Origin: Solicola gregarius
GTDB taxonomy: Bacteria > Actinomycetota > Actinomycetes > Propionibacteriales > Nocardioidaceae
DNA length: 64,000 nucleotides
Direction of reading: 5' to 3'
NCBI RefSeq assembly: GCF_025790165.1
Contig: NZ_CP094970.1
Span: forward strand, 4,526,001 to 4,590,000
The translations under genes were made by a program, and so were the position numbers. Below, one piece after another: positions 1 through 8,025 of the stretch; the first letter of the stretch is position 1, and every line of letters starts with the position of its first letter. A model generated the notes under the pieces. That model saw only the letters and a program-made list of their open reading frames with translations. It made no database searches and was not told where the DNA came from.

Positions 1-2
1 TC

Positions 3-311
3 GAGAACCGCGTCCGCGACGCGTCGACCGGCGCCCGCGAGCACCTCGATGCGAGCCGGGCCGAGTCCGATCGCCTGCTACGCCGTACGCGGAGGCTCGC
101 CGAGCAGCACATCTCCGAGGCGCGCAGCGTCGCCACGGAGAACTCCGTCGCCGCGGTCACCGAGCTGGAGCGCCGTTCGGCGCGGCTCGAAGCCGAGATC
201 GAGCGGCTCCAGCGACGCGAGGACGGGATGCGTACGCGCATCGCCGAACTCCGCTCGATGGCGGCCGATCTCAGCGGTATCGAGGATGACGATCCCGAAT
301 CTGCGCAATGA
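3..311 (+). CDS. C-terminal part of a coiled-coil protein (5' end outside window)
   Basis: An open frame enters from the left edge with no start codon and ends at TGA 309-311, giving about 102 residues. The translation is rich in Glu, Arg, Ala and Leu with a heptad-like pattern (for example LEAEIERLQRRED), typical of a long alpha-helical coiled coil. The end is acidic (GIEDDDPESAQ). It is the only frame here with natural composition; the other two are Arg/Pro-rich shadows. The function cannot be named from this fragment. Its 3' end overlaps the 3' end of the convergent MBL hydrolase gene by 41 bp. Confidence 0.6.
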   Translation, partial: ENRVRDASTGAREHLDASRAESDRLLRRTRRLAEQHISEARSVATENSVAAVTELERRSARLEAEIERLQRREDGMRTRIAELRSMAADLSGIEDDDPESAQ

Positions 312-1023
312 CGGTCGGCATCGGGCCCGGCGTCGGGGGTCCGTGACCCGGTAGCACGGTGTCGACCTCGAGATCGGCGAGTTCGTTCAGGCTGGCGAGG
401 GCCTGGCTCGGATCGTGATGGAAGAACTCCGGCAGCAGCTGCGGACCTTGCACCCGCGAGGTCGCGTGCTCGGTGGTGATGGCATCGCCGGCGACGAGTA
501 CGCGCTCGGCCTCGAAGTAGTACGCGGTGTGGCCGGTCGTGTGCCCGGTGACGACGATCGGTCGCGGCGATCCGGGGAGCGTACGCGCGGTCGCCTCGTC
601 GATCGGCTCCGCGGACGGGACACCGAGGCCGGCCCGGCCGCGCATCAGGCCGACTATCTGCACGCTCCAGGTGAGGACGCCTGGACGGGTGAGGTTTCGG
701 ACGATGTCGGGTGGTCCGGCCTGCTCGAGGAACTCCCGCCGGATGTGCGCGGCTTCTCGTTCACTGGAGTACACCGGGGTTCCGTACCTGGTAGCGAGCC
801 ACGGGAGCCCGCCGATATGGTCGACGTGTCCGTGCGTGACGAGCGCTGCGGCGATCTCGTCCGGGCCGTGCCCGAGCTCGCGGATCGAGCGCTCGAGCAG
901 GTCCCGCTGGCCGACGTACCCGGCGTCGATCAGCAGTAGCCCGTCGGGCCCGTCGTAGATGACCCAGTTGACGTGCCGGGTGCTGACCAGATGGAGCGAG
1001 TCGCTCGCCTGCGTGATCTCCAT
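271..1023 (-). CDS. MBL-fold metallohydrolase
   Basis: Protein of 250 residues with the metallo-beta-lactamase fold signature THGHVDHIGG (HxHxDH, about residues 63-72), which binds two metal ions. A second metal-ligand region lies at VAGDAI and a final His at PGHGPP. This is a stand-alone hydrolase of the glyoxalase II/lactonase-like type; the substrate cannot be told from sequence. It starts at ATG 1023. It is transcribed leftward, converges with the coiled-coil gene and is divergent from the small gene at 1158. There is no signal peptide, so it is probably cytoplasmic. Confidence 0.85.
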   Translation of the reverse strand: MEITQASDSLHLVSTRHVNWVIYDGPDGLLLIDAGYVGQRDLLERSIRELGHGPDEIAAALVTHGHVDHIGGLPWLATRYGTPVYSSEREAAHIRREFLEQAGPPDIVRNLTRPGVLTWSVQIVGLMRGRAGLGVPSAEPIDEATARTLPGSPRPIVVTGHTTGHTAYYFEAERVLVAGDAITTEHATSRVQGPQLLPEFFHHDPSQALASLNELADLEVDTVLPGHGPPTPGPMPTVIAQIRDRHPRYR

Positions 1024-1068
1024 GTCGGGACGTTACCGCGGCCGGTCACGCTGCGTAATGGGTCTTGT

Positions 1069-1090
1069 GCCGACTACCCCAGGTAGTGGC
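1069..1090. promoter_or_regulatory. Imperfect inverted repeat in a divergent intergenic region
   Basis: ACTACC (1073-1078), a CCA centre, then GGTAGT (1082-1087), flanked by GCC/GGC, form an imperfect dyad between the MBL gene and the rightward small gene. It is a candidate operator; no binding protein can be named. Confidence 0.3.
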
Positions 1091-1157
1091 ATGATCGTGC
1101 GACGGCCGGGCAACCGGCAAACGGGGAACGAAACGACTCGGAGTTTCGGAGGAGCAC

Positions 1158-1334
1158 ATGACGACCACACACCAGAGCGACCCGGTGACATCGGAGCTAC
1201 CGATCTACCAAGGGCTGCTGAACGAACTCGATCCCGACGCCCGCGCAACGGTCATCGAGCAACAGGGCGAGGGCCACACGACCAGCGCGCCGGCGCTCGA
1301 TGACGGGCATCAGCACATAGCGAGACACAGCTGA
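1158..1334 (+). CDS. Small hypothetical protein (58 aa) upstream of the LigD-like gene
   Basis: ATG 1158 is preceded by a good ribosome binding site (CGGAGGAG, about 5 nt upstream). The 58-residue product starts MTTTHQSDPVTSELPIYQG and is hydrophilic and His/Thr-rich towards the end (GHQHIARHS). No family is recognised. Its TGA (1332-1334) overlaps a CTG that is the best in-frame start available to the LigD-like gene, so the two may be translationally coupled. It could also be a leader peptide or a chance frame; the ribosome binding site is the main support. Confidence 0.45.
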   Translation: MTTTHQSDPVTSELPIYQGLLNELDPDARATVIEQQGEGHTTSAPALDDGHQHIARHS

Positions 1335-2875
1335 GCCTGCCGAAGAAGCGCCTGGCCGACTATCACCGCAAGCGTGACTTCACGCGTACGCCCGAGCCGG
1401 CCGGCGGCGTACCCGCGGCAGATCCCGACAGACCGCGCTTCGTCGTGCAGCGACACCGCGCGACGCGGCTGCACTACGACCTGCGGTTCGAGATCGACGG
1501 CGTGCTGGTCAGCTGGGCGGTGCCGAAGGGTCCGACGCTCGACCCCGATGCGAAACGGATGGCCGTCCACGTCGAGGACCATCCGATCGAGTATCTCGAC
1601 TTCGAGGGCGTTATCCCGTCGGGCGAGTACGGCGGCGGTGACGTGATCGTCTGGGACATCGGCACCTGGGAGCCCCACGCGACCGACGATCCCGCCGCGG
1701 CGGTCGCGGCCGGCGACTTCCATGCCGACCTGTACGGCAGCAAGCTGCAGGGCCGGCTCATCCTCGTCCGACGGGGCGAAGCGGGCGACCGGGAGCAGTG
1801 GCTGCTCCTCCACAAGCACGACGACCACGCGGTCGCGGGATGGGATCCCGAGGCACACCCGCGGTCGGTGCTGTCGGGGCGTACGAACGACGAGGTGCAG
1901 CGAGATCCCGACCGGTTGTGGCGATCCGACCTGCCGGCCGCCCGCGCCACGATCTCGGTGCGTACGCCCGATCCGACCGACGACGAGCTGGCCGCCCTCA
2001 ACGACATCGGCCCGAACGGCACGTGGCGCATCTTCGGCCACGACCTGCGAGTCGCCAACCTCGACCGGGTCATGTTCGCGGCCCGCAACGGCGAGAATCC
2101 CGTGACCAAGCGCGAGCTGGTCTCGTACGCCGCGCGCATCGCCCCGACGGTCGGCGCGTACGTCGCGGATCGGCCGCTGCTCCTCCACCGGTTCCCCCAG
2201 GGTGCCGACGAGAACGGCAGCTGGCAGCGAAAGCTGCCCGCCCACACGCCCGACTGGCTGCCGCGCTGGCAGGATCAACGCACGGACCAACCGACGACGT
2301 ACCTCGTCGGCGACGACCCGGCCGCGTTGGTGTGGGCCGCGAACGCGGGAGCGCTGGAGTGGCACGCGTGGACCTCACTCGCCGGTGCACCTGACCAGCC
2401 GACGCACGCGCTGATCGAGATCGTTCCCGAGCACGACGACGCGTGGGAGGACGTACGCTCGCTCGCCCTCCTGCACCGTACGGCGCTCGAGCATCTCGGC
2501 GTCACAGGCTTCCCGAAGCTCGCGGGCGGGTCGAGCATCGAGATCTGGGTGCCGGTCGATCCCGGGCCGGGGTTCGACGAGGTACGCGACTGGGTGCGGC
2601 GGCTCGCGGACACGATCGAGCACGTACAGGCCGGCCTGGAGGCGCGCGTAGAGCACACCGCGAACGGCCCGGACCGAACCGTCCCCGTGCCGTACAGCCC
2701 GCTGGCTCTCGCGGGCGCGCCCGTGTCAGCGCCAGTCACCTGGAACGAGCTCGACGACGCCCCCGCGCGGCCCGATGCGTTCACGGTCCGGAGCGTGTTC
2801 GACCGACTCGCCGAACGCGGCGACCCGTTCCTGCCGATGCTGTCGACGCACCAGTCGCTGCCCGACTTCCGCTAG
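1331..2875 (+). CDS. LigD-like protein: active-looking 3'-phosphoesterase domain plus degenerate polymerase domain
   Basis: Relative of bacterial NHEJ protein LigD without a ligase domain. The N-terminal phosphoesterase (PE) domain keeps RLHYDLR, SWAVPKGPT, VEDHPIEY and GEYGGG. Counting from CTG 1331, His42, His48, Asp50 and Arg52 fall at the positions known in Pseudomonas LigD PE, and the later His/Tyr pair (HPIEY) is present, so the domain should be competent for 3'-end healing. The second half aligns to the LigD primase-polymerase domain (NLDRVMF, LVWAANAGALEWH), but the catalytic FDLDP motif reads LIEIVPE and SGGKGLH reads AGGSSIEI. No ATG, GTG or TTG exists in frame before GTG 1445, which would cut into the PE core, so a CTG start at 1331 (CTGA overlap with the upstream stop) or 1337 is inferred. 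Confidence 0.8.
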   Translation: MSLPKKRLADYHRKRDFTRTPEPAGGVPAADPDRPRFVVQRHRATRLHYDLRFEIDGVLVSWAVPKGPTLDPDAKRMAVHVEDHPIEYLDFEGVIPSGEYGGGDVIVWDIGTWEPHATDDPAAAVAAGDFHADLYGSKLQGRLILVRRGEAGDREQWLLLHKHDDHAVAGWDPEAHPRSVLSGRTNDEVQRDPDRLWRSDLPAARATISVRTPDPTDDELAALNDIGPNGTWRIFGHDLRVANLDRVMFAARNGENPVTKRELVSYAARIAPTVGAYVADRPLLLHRFPQGADENGSWQRKLPAHTPDWLPRWQDQRTDQPTTYLVGDDPAALVWAANAGALEWHAWTSLAGAPDQPTHALIEIVPEHDDAWEDVRSLALLHRTALEHLGVTGFPKLAGGSSIEIWVPVDPGPGFDEVRDWVRRLADTIEHVQAGLEARVEHTANGPDRTVPVPYSPLALAGAPVSAPVTWNELDDAPARPDAFTVRSVFDRLAERGDPFLPMLSTHQSLPDFR

Positions 2876-2879
2876 CCGC

Positions 2880-3167
2880 TCAGGCGAGGATGCGGGCCTT
2901 CTGCGCCTCGAACTCCGCGTCCGAGAGCACGCCCTGCTCCTTCAGCGCGGCGAGCTCCTTGATCTGCTCGATCTTGACATCCATGTCCGATGCCGCCGGC
3001 GCGGCGGCCGGCGCCGGTTGCGCGGGCGGTGCTGGCTGCTCGTACGCGCGCTGGGCGTCCTGCTGGGCCCAGCGGCCGGCCTGCCGGCGCGAGACGCGGT
3101 TGGACACGGCCGTCGCGGTGCCGGCAATAGCGGCGGTTCGTGCGACTCCTCGGAGAAGACCTGGCAT
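2880..3167 (-). CDS. SHOCT-domain protein
   Basis: Protein of 95 residues. The first 30 residues are basic and weakly hydrophobic (MPGLLRGVARTAAIAGTATA). A Pro/Ala-rich linker follows, then a C-terminal SHOCT (short C-terminal) domain of about 30 residues with IKELAALKEQGVLSDAEF and the closing KARIL. SHOCT domains are small oligomerisation or interaction modules at the ends of bacterial proteins. It converges with the LigD-like gene (4 nt between stops) and lies 17 nt downstream of the DUF6325 gene on the same strand. DUF6325 and SHOCT genes are often neighbours in actinomycetes, so a two-gene operon is likely. Confidence 0.8.
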   Translation of the reverse strand: MPGLLRGVARTAAIAGTATAVSNRVSRRQAGRWAQQDAQRAYEQPAPPAQPAPAAAPAASDMDVKIEQIKELAALKEQGVLSDAEFEAQKARILA

Positions 3168-3184
3168 GGCGCTTCCTCTCTGCT

Positions 3185-3622
3185 TCAGGACGACTGGGTT
3201 TCGGCGGCGTCGACGGCGTCGAGCAGCGCCTGCACGGGGATGCGCCCGCTCGCGACCATCTGGGCACCACCTCGGCGAAGGGCTGCTGCGAGCGGGGCCG
3301 CCCAGAGGTTCTCGTACACGAGGATCCCGGCGGAGCTGCCGGGCTCGAGGATGGTGGTCGCCTCTTCGATATCGCCTTCGTCAAGTAGGCCGGAGGACGC
3401 GCCCTCGAACTCGGCGACCTCGAATCCTTCAACCGAACCGTCGACGGCCTTGGTGACGAAGACCAGATCGAGGATCCGGATGATGCCACGGTCGACGAGA
3501 TCGACCAGGAGCGGGAGCCCCTCCCCTGTCATCTTGCTTCCGGGGAACTCCAGGACCAGATAGTCCACGGGCCCCATCAGGTCGTCCGCACCGGCTGTGT
3601 CGCGCTCGGGTTGCTCCGCCAT
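3185..3622 (-). CDS. DUF6325 family protein
   Basis: Protein of 145 residues from ATG 3622, which has a GAGGAG site just upstream; an ATG 15 nt further up is less likely. The sequence MGPVDYLVLEFPGSK, the central VDLVDRGIIRILDLVFV and the C-terminal ENLWAAPLAAALRRGGAQM match the pattern of small actinobacterial proteins now called DUF6325 (often annotated as membrane proteins or 1,3-beta-glucan synthase regulators, without proof). No catalytic motif is visible. It probably forms an operon with the downstream SHOCT gene. Confidence 0.7.
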   Translation of the reverse strand: MAEQPERDTAGADDLMGPVDYLVLEFPGSKMTGEGLPLLVDLVDRGIIRILDLVFVTKAVDGSVEGFEVAEFEGASSGLLDEGDIEEATTILEPGSSAGILVYENLWAAPLAAALRRGGAQMVASGRIPVQALLDAVDAAETQSS

Positions 3623-3714
3623 CGTGTCTCCTCGCAAACGGCTCCGTCGACAAGTTGTAGCGATCCTACCCGCGAGTCGTTGCGGGCGCCTCGTCCTGCC
3701 GCGACGATGGGTGC

Positions 3715-4614
3715 GTGACCCTGCAGTCGGAGGCCGAAGAGCTCTACGCGTTGCCGCTCGAGCATTTCACGGAGCGCCGCAACGAGCGAGCCAAGGAGGT
3801 TCGCGCAAGCGGCGACCGAGAATTGGCCGCTCGGATTCGAAAGCTGCCCAAGCCGCGCCGGTCGGCCTGGGTGCTGAACATGCTCGTACGCCGCCTGCCC
3901 GACGATGTCGACCGGCTCGTCGAGCTCGGAGCGCAGATTCGTACGTCCCGCGAGAACGCGAACCGCGATGAGCTACGCGCCCTGGATCAGCAGCGGCGCG
4001 AGCTGACCGGGGAGCTCACCCGACAGTCGCGCACGATCGCCGCCGAGCTCGGCCACGATGTCAACGATCCGCTCGCGGCAGAGATCGAGAACACGCTGCG
4101 GGCCGCCATGGCCGACCCCGTCGGCGGCGCCGCCGTACGTACGGGGCTGTTGGTCGACGGCTTCGGGTCCACCGGGTTCGAGCCGGTCGATCTCGACGTC
4201 GTTGTCGCCGTACCGGATGCGGTGTCGGTGCCCGAGTCGCCGCAGCCGGTGCAGGGTCCCCCGCAACTGCGCCTCGTACGAGAGCCGACGAAACCCACCA
4301 AGAACTCGCGGGCCCGGGCGAAGGCCCCGGATCCGGCCGCCCGCGAACGCCGACGGGCCGCGGAAGCGCTCGAGGTTGCGCGGGAGGCAGTGGCCGAAGC
4401 CGACAAGACTCGGTTGAAGGCAAGCCAGGCCTACACCGAAGCGGTGAACGGCCGAGAGGAACTGGAGCACGAACGCACCGCGCTCCAGGAGCGACTGCGC
4501 ACCGTCGATCGGGAGCTGGCCCGCGCACACCGCACCGAAGACAAGGCGCAGCGCGAACACGAACGCGCCGAGCGGGACTACTCCGCAGCGCAACGAGAGC
4601 TCGAGCGAGCGTAG
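3715..4614 (+). CDS. Hypothetical protein with long C-terminal coiled coil
   Basis: Protein of 299 residues starting at GTG 3715. The N-terminal half has EHFTERRNERAKEV and KLPKPRRSAWVLNMLVRR, a pattern seen in uncharacterised actinobacterial proteins. A low-complexity linker at about residues 160-210 is followed by a Glu/Arg/Ala-rich helix of roughly 90 residues (EELEHERTALQERLRTVDREL) that is clearly coiled coil. There are no membrane segments or enzyme motifs. It is followed 31 nt later by an MFS transporter on the same strand. The function is unknown; a structural or scaffold role is only a guess. Confidence 0.7.
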   Translation: MTLQSEAEELYALPLEHFTERRNERAKEVRASGDRELAARIRKLPKPRRSAWVLNMLVRRLPDDVDRLVELGAQIRTSRENANRDELRALDQQRRELTGELTRQSRTIAAELGHDVNDPLAAEIENTLRAAMADPVGGAAVRTGLLVDGFGSTGFEPVDLDVVVAVPDAVSVPESPQPVQGPPQLRLVREPTKPTKNSRARAKAPDPAARERRRAAEALEVAREAVAEADKTRLKASQAYTEAVNGREELEHERTALQERLRTVDRELARAHRTEDKAQREHERAERDYSAAQRELERA

Positions 4615-4645
4615 CGCTGTCGGTAGGCACTGCGAGGATCGTGCA

Positions 4646-5866
4646 GTGAACTTCGGCGTCTACCCTGACCTGCTGCGCCGCGACGGTGTCGCACGCACGC
4701 TTCTCGCCGCGCTGTCGTCGCGGACGGCCGTCATCATGCAGGCCATCCCGGTGTCGTTCCTGGTGAAGGACCTGACGGGTACGTTCGCGTGGTCCGGTGT
4801 CGTCCTGGGCGCGTACTCGATCGGGGCAGCGATCGGCACGCCCCTGTGGAGCCGACGCGCCGATCGTACGAGCGCCCGCAACGTGTTGACCCTGACCGGC
4901 GTCGGCTGGGGCTTGTGCGTGGTGCTGATGGCCTTCGCCGGGCAGCTCTGGTTCGGGTCGGTACTGATCCTCGCCCTGGCGAGCGGGCTCCTGCAGCCGC
5001 CGACCGGGCCGATGCTGCGCACCGCCTGGCCGCGGCTCGTCGCCACCCGCGAGCTTCGCACCGCGTACTCCCTCGACGCGACTGCCCAGGAGCTGATGTT
5101 CATGGTCGGTCCGCTCGCGGGAGCCACCTTGGTCGGCGTCGCCAGTCCGGCAACTGCCCTGGTGTTGTCGGGGGTCGTCACGATCGCCGGCACGGCATGG
5201 TTCGCGCGCCAGCCCGTGATCGACCGGCCAGGTCGCCCGGTCGGCGATCGCCTCGGCGTGATGGAGACCGTGCTGGTACGCGAGCGGCTGCTGATCCTGA
5301 TCGCGTTCTGCTGTGCAGTCGTCGGGCTGGCATCGGTCTCACTCGGCATCGTCGCGTTCGCCGAACACGAGCACTGGCGGCTGTTGTCCGGACTCCTCGA
5401 GCTCATCTGGGCCGTCGGTAGCTTCATGGGTGGCCTGGTCGCCGGCGCGCTGCCCGGGCGCCGACGCAGCCACGCGTGGAGACGTGCCGCGATCGCAGCG
5501 GTCATCTTCGCCGGCTGCGGGTTCGCCACGTCTTCGCCGTGGCTGTTGGCGTTCGGGCTCTTCGCGGCCGGCTCGATGATCGCCCCCGTGATGGCGTCCG
5601 CCTCCGAGCGCCTCGGTGCGCTCACGACCGAGGCCGCGCGCGCCGAGGTCTTCGGCTGGATGGCCACTGCGGGCACGGTCGGCATGGCAGTGGGGTCCGC
5701 TCTTGCCGGTTCCGTCGTCGAGTGGGCCGGGGTGCCCTGGGTGTTCGGGCTGGCCGCCCTGATGCTGGCACTGGCGGCCGTCGCGCTGTTGCCCATCCCG
5801 CCTCTCGAGCCGGACGACCTCACCACGCCGGGCTCATCGGTGGATTCGCGAGCGCCCGCGTCCTGA
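4646..5866 (+). CDS. MFS transporter
   Basis: Protein of 406 residues from GTG 4646, hydrophobic throughout and consistent with 12 membrane spans. Between spans 2 and 3 it carries a major-facilitator loop (PLWSRRADRTSARNVL, a variant of the DRxGRR motif). Length and organisation suit a small-molecule effluxer or importer. No substrate can be assigned and no regulator is adjacent. The gene ends 18 nt before the LssY-domain gene, so they may be co-transcribed. Confidence 0.8.
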   Translation: MNFGVYPDLLRRDGVARTLLAALSSRTAVIMQAIPVSFLVKDLTGTFAWSGVVLGAYSIGAAIGTPLWSRRADRTSARNVLTLTGVGWGLCVVLMAFAGQLWFGSVLILALASGLLQPPTGPMLRTAWPRLVATRELRTAYSLDATAQELMFMVGPLAGATLVGVASPATALVLSGVVTIAGTAWFARQPVIDRPGRPVGDRLGVMETVLVRERLLILIAFCCAVVGLASVSLGIVAFAEHEHWRLLSGLLELIWAVGSFMGGLVAGALPGRRRSHAWRRAAIAAVIFAGCGFATSSPWLLAFGLFAAGSMIAPVMASASERLGALTTEAARAEVFGWMATAGTVGMAVGSALAGSVVEWAGVPWVFGLAALMLALAAVALLPIPPLEPDDLTTPGSSVDSRAPAS

Positions 5867-5884
5867 TCGGGAGATGCTTGCCCC

Positions 5885-6712
5885 ATGGAGCGAGGACGAA
5901 CCGCGCGCGTCATCCGTCGCTCTGCGGCCACTGCCCTGTGGCTCCTGCAGCGACTGCTGTTCGTCGTCGTGGTGCTGCTTGTCGGGTGGGTCGCGTACGA
6001 GGTGCTGGTGGTGCCCGTCGTCGACGACGACGACCAGATCGCGGGGTTCCTCGCCTTGTGGCTCGTGCTGGCGTACGTCCTGTTGCCACGCTTACAGCGG
6101 ATCCTGGCGAAGATCTACGTACCGGACTATTTCGTCGGCCGCACCCGCACGAGCGAAGGCCTGCTCGGCGACCCCGTCAATCTCGCGGTGATGGGCTCGA
6201 CCTCCGAGCTGACCGAGGCGATGCTTGCTGCCGGCTGGACCCGCGCCGACGATCTCACCTGGCGCACCGGCCTGCGCCTCGCCACGTGTGCGGTCCTGCG
6301 CCGTCCCTATCCGGCGGCGCCCGTGAGCCCGTTGTTCGTTTTTCGGCGCAAGCAGGATCTCGCGTTCGAGCAGGCGATCGGCGACAAGGTGTCGCGTCGA
6401 CACCACGTCCGGTTATGGAGGTGTCCCGACGGCTGGTTCATGCCGGGCGGCCTGCGCGTCGAGTGGATCGCCGCCGGCACGTACGACCGCAGCGTCGGCC
6501 TGTCCCTGTTCACCCTGCAGGTCACGCACAAGATCGGCGAGGACATCGACCTCGAACGCGATCACATCTTGGCGACGCTCGACGACTCGGCGGTGCCGCA
6601 CTCGGTGCACTGGGTGCAGGACTACTTCTCCGGCTATCGAGCCCGCAACGGCGGCGGCGATGCGATCAGCACCGACGGAAACCTCCCGGTCATCCATCTC
6701 GAGCGCCCCTAG
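5885..6712 (+). CDS. LssY C-terminal domain membrane protein
   Basis: Protein of 275 residues with two N-terminal membrane segments (around residues 18-45 and 55-75). A soluble part follows that resembles the LssY_C domain: GDPVNLAVMGSTSELTEAM, AGWTRADDLTWRTGLRLA, SPLFVFRRKQDLAFEQ and RHHVRLWRC. LssY is named from the Legionella lss type I secretion locus, but stand-alone actinobacterial copies have no proven role. No PAP2 phosphatase domain is fused here, unlike some family members. Its TAG and the TAG of the convergent ROK gene share the tetranucleotide CTAG at 6709-6712. Confidence 0.7.
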   Translation: MERGRTARVIRRSAATALWLLQRLLFVVVVLLVGWVAYEVLVVPVVDDDDQIAGFLALWLVLAYVLLPRLQRILAKIYVPDYFVGRTRTSEGLLGDPVNLAVMGSTSELTEAMLAAGWTRADDLTWRTGLRLATCAVLRRPYPAAPVSPLFVFRRKQDLAFEQAIGDKVSRRHHVRLWRCPDGWFMPGGLRVEWIAAGTYDRSVGLSLFTLQVTHKIGEDIDLERDHILATLDDSAVPHSVHWVQDYFSGYRARNGGGDAISTDGNLPVIHLERP

Positions 6713-7872
6713 CGCTTCGCGAAGACCTCGTCGCGTACGGAGTCTAGACCGCTGAGCAACGCGCCGCGCAGCACCGGATCGTCGGCGACCTCACCGACCA
6801 CGACGTGCGGCTGGTTCGGGCACATCCCGGCGATCGCGGCCTCGACCCGCTTGGCCAGTTCGGCACCGCCTGCCCGGCCGACATCGCCGGAGAGCACGCA
6901 CATGCCCGGGTCCAGCACGACGCAGACACCCGCGAGACCGACGGCGATGCGTCCGGCCAGCTCGTCGAGGAACGCGGGGCCACGGTCCCGGTCGGCCAGG
7001 GCCTTCTCGACGCAGGCGACCGAATCGGAGCCGCGCAGCCCATGCGCGCGCGCCAGCTGGCGTACTCCATCGGCACCGACCAACGACTGGAAGCCGGACT
7101 TGCGGGGGTTGGTCACGCCCTTCGGGAGCGGCCCGCCCGGCACCGGCAGGTAGCCGATCTCGCCGGCACCGCCTCCGGCGCCGCGGTACAGGCGACCGTT
7201 CACGACGACACCGACGCCGACGCCGCGGCCGATCCAGGCGAGTACGACGTCGTCGATGCCCTTGGCGGCACCCGCCGAACGTTCGGCGATCGCGGCGAGG
7301 TTGACGTCGTTCTCGATCTGCACAGGTCGCCGGAACCCGCGGCGCAGCGCTTCGAGCACGCCTGCTCGCCAGTCCGGGAGGTCATACGCGAACCGCACGT
7401 CGCCGGTGCTGGGATCGACCATGCCCGGGGTCCCGATCGACAGGCAGCGCACCCTCGACATCGGTACTCCTGCGCGACGCGCGGCCTTCGTGACGGCACC
7501 GCGTACCAGTGAGATCGGGTCGGACGTGCCATGGGGATCCACCGACAAGCGCGCCAGCACCGCACCGGTGATGTCGACGACGCCGGCCGTTGTCTCCTGC
7601 GGCCCGATGTGCAGCCCGGCGACGTACCCACTAGACGGTACGAGCGCGTACAGAGCGGCACTCGGCCCGCGCGTACCCTCCTGCGAGCCGACCACCTGGA
7701 CCAGCCCGCGCGCCTCGAGCCGGGCCAGCAACTGAGCCGCCGTCACCTTCGAAAGGCCCGTGAACTCGGCCAGCCGAGTCTTCGTCACCGGACCCGCCGA
7801 GAGCATCAGGTCGACGGCCGTGCGATCGTTCAGCTCACCGATCAGTCGTGGTGTCCCGGGCCGTTGCGCCAT
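6709..7872 (-). CDS. ROK family transcriptional regulator
   Basis: Protein of 387 residues. An N-terminal winged helix-turn-helix (about residues 10-70, VTKTRLAEFTGLSKVTAAQLLARLEARGLV) precedes a sugar-kinase-like ROK domain (about 80-380) with IENDVNLAAIAE, an ILGxG-like GRGVGVGVVVNGRLYRGAGGGAGEIGY segment and DPGMCVLSGDV. Such proteins are NagC/Mlc/XylR-type repressors released by a sugar or sugar phosphate. It is divergent from the chitinase gene, and two related operator-like sites lie in the shared intergenic region (7909-7929 and 7999-8021). A role in sensing chitin-derived sugar and repressing the hydrolase cassette and itself is inferred from this context. Confidence 0.85.
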   Translation of the reverse strand: MAQRPGTPRLIGELNDRTAVDLMLSAGPVTKTRLAEFTGLSKVTAAQLLARLEARGLVQVVGSQEGTRGPSAALYALVPSSGYVAGLHIGPQETTAGVVDITGAVLARLSVDPHGTSDPISLVRGAVTKAARRAGVPMSRVRCLSIGTPGMVDPSTGDVRFAYDLPDWRAGVLEALRRGFRRPVQIENDVNLAAIAERSAGAAKGIDDVVLAWIGRGVGVGVVVNGRLYRGAGGGAGEIGYLPVPGGPLPKGVTNPRKSGFQSLVGADGVRQLARAHGLRGSDSVACVEKALADRDRGPAFLDELAGRIAVGLAGVCVVLDPGMCVLSGDVGRAGGAELAKRVEAAIAGMCPNQPHVVVGEVADDPVLRGALLSGLDSVRDEVFAKR

Positions 7873-7908
7873 CGTTTCGAGTTCCTCCAGTGCGTTGCCG
7901 GAATTGTT

Positions 7909-7929
7909 TCAGCAAAGATTCTTAACAGT
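7909..7929 (-). promoter_or_regulatory. Operator-like site close to the ROK gene start
   Basis: On the minus strand this reads ACTGTTAAGAATCTTTGCTG and one more base, matching the chitinase-side site at 8000-8020 at 15 of 21 positions and sharing the core ACTGT-AAGAAT. It lies about 37 nt upstream of the ROK start codon, a suitable place for autoregulation. A neighbouring 11-bp palindrome TTAACAGTTAA covers 7922-7932. Confidence 0.5.
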
Positions 7930-7998
7930 TAACGAACGAGCGTCTTCGCTGGTCACGCACCGACTTCCCGTCGTACCGCATTAGTTGCCATGGCCGCT

Positions 7999-8021
7999 TA
8001 CTGTAAAGAATGCTTACAGTA
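7999..8021. promoter_or_regulatory. Inverted-repeat operator upstream of chitinase
   Basis: TACTGTAA (7999-8006) and TTACAGTA (8014-8021) are perfect 8-bp arms around a 7-nt centre. The site ends 5 nt before the chitinase ATG at 8026, so a bound protein would block transcription or translation start. Similarity to the site beside the ROK gene makes the ROK protein the obvious candidate ligand; this is inference. Confidence 0.6.
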
Positions 8022-8025
8022 TGCC

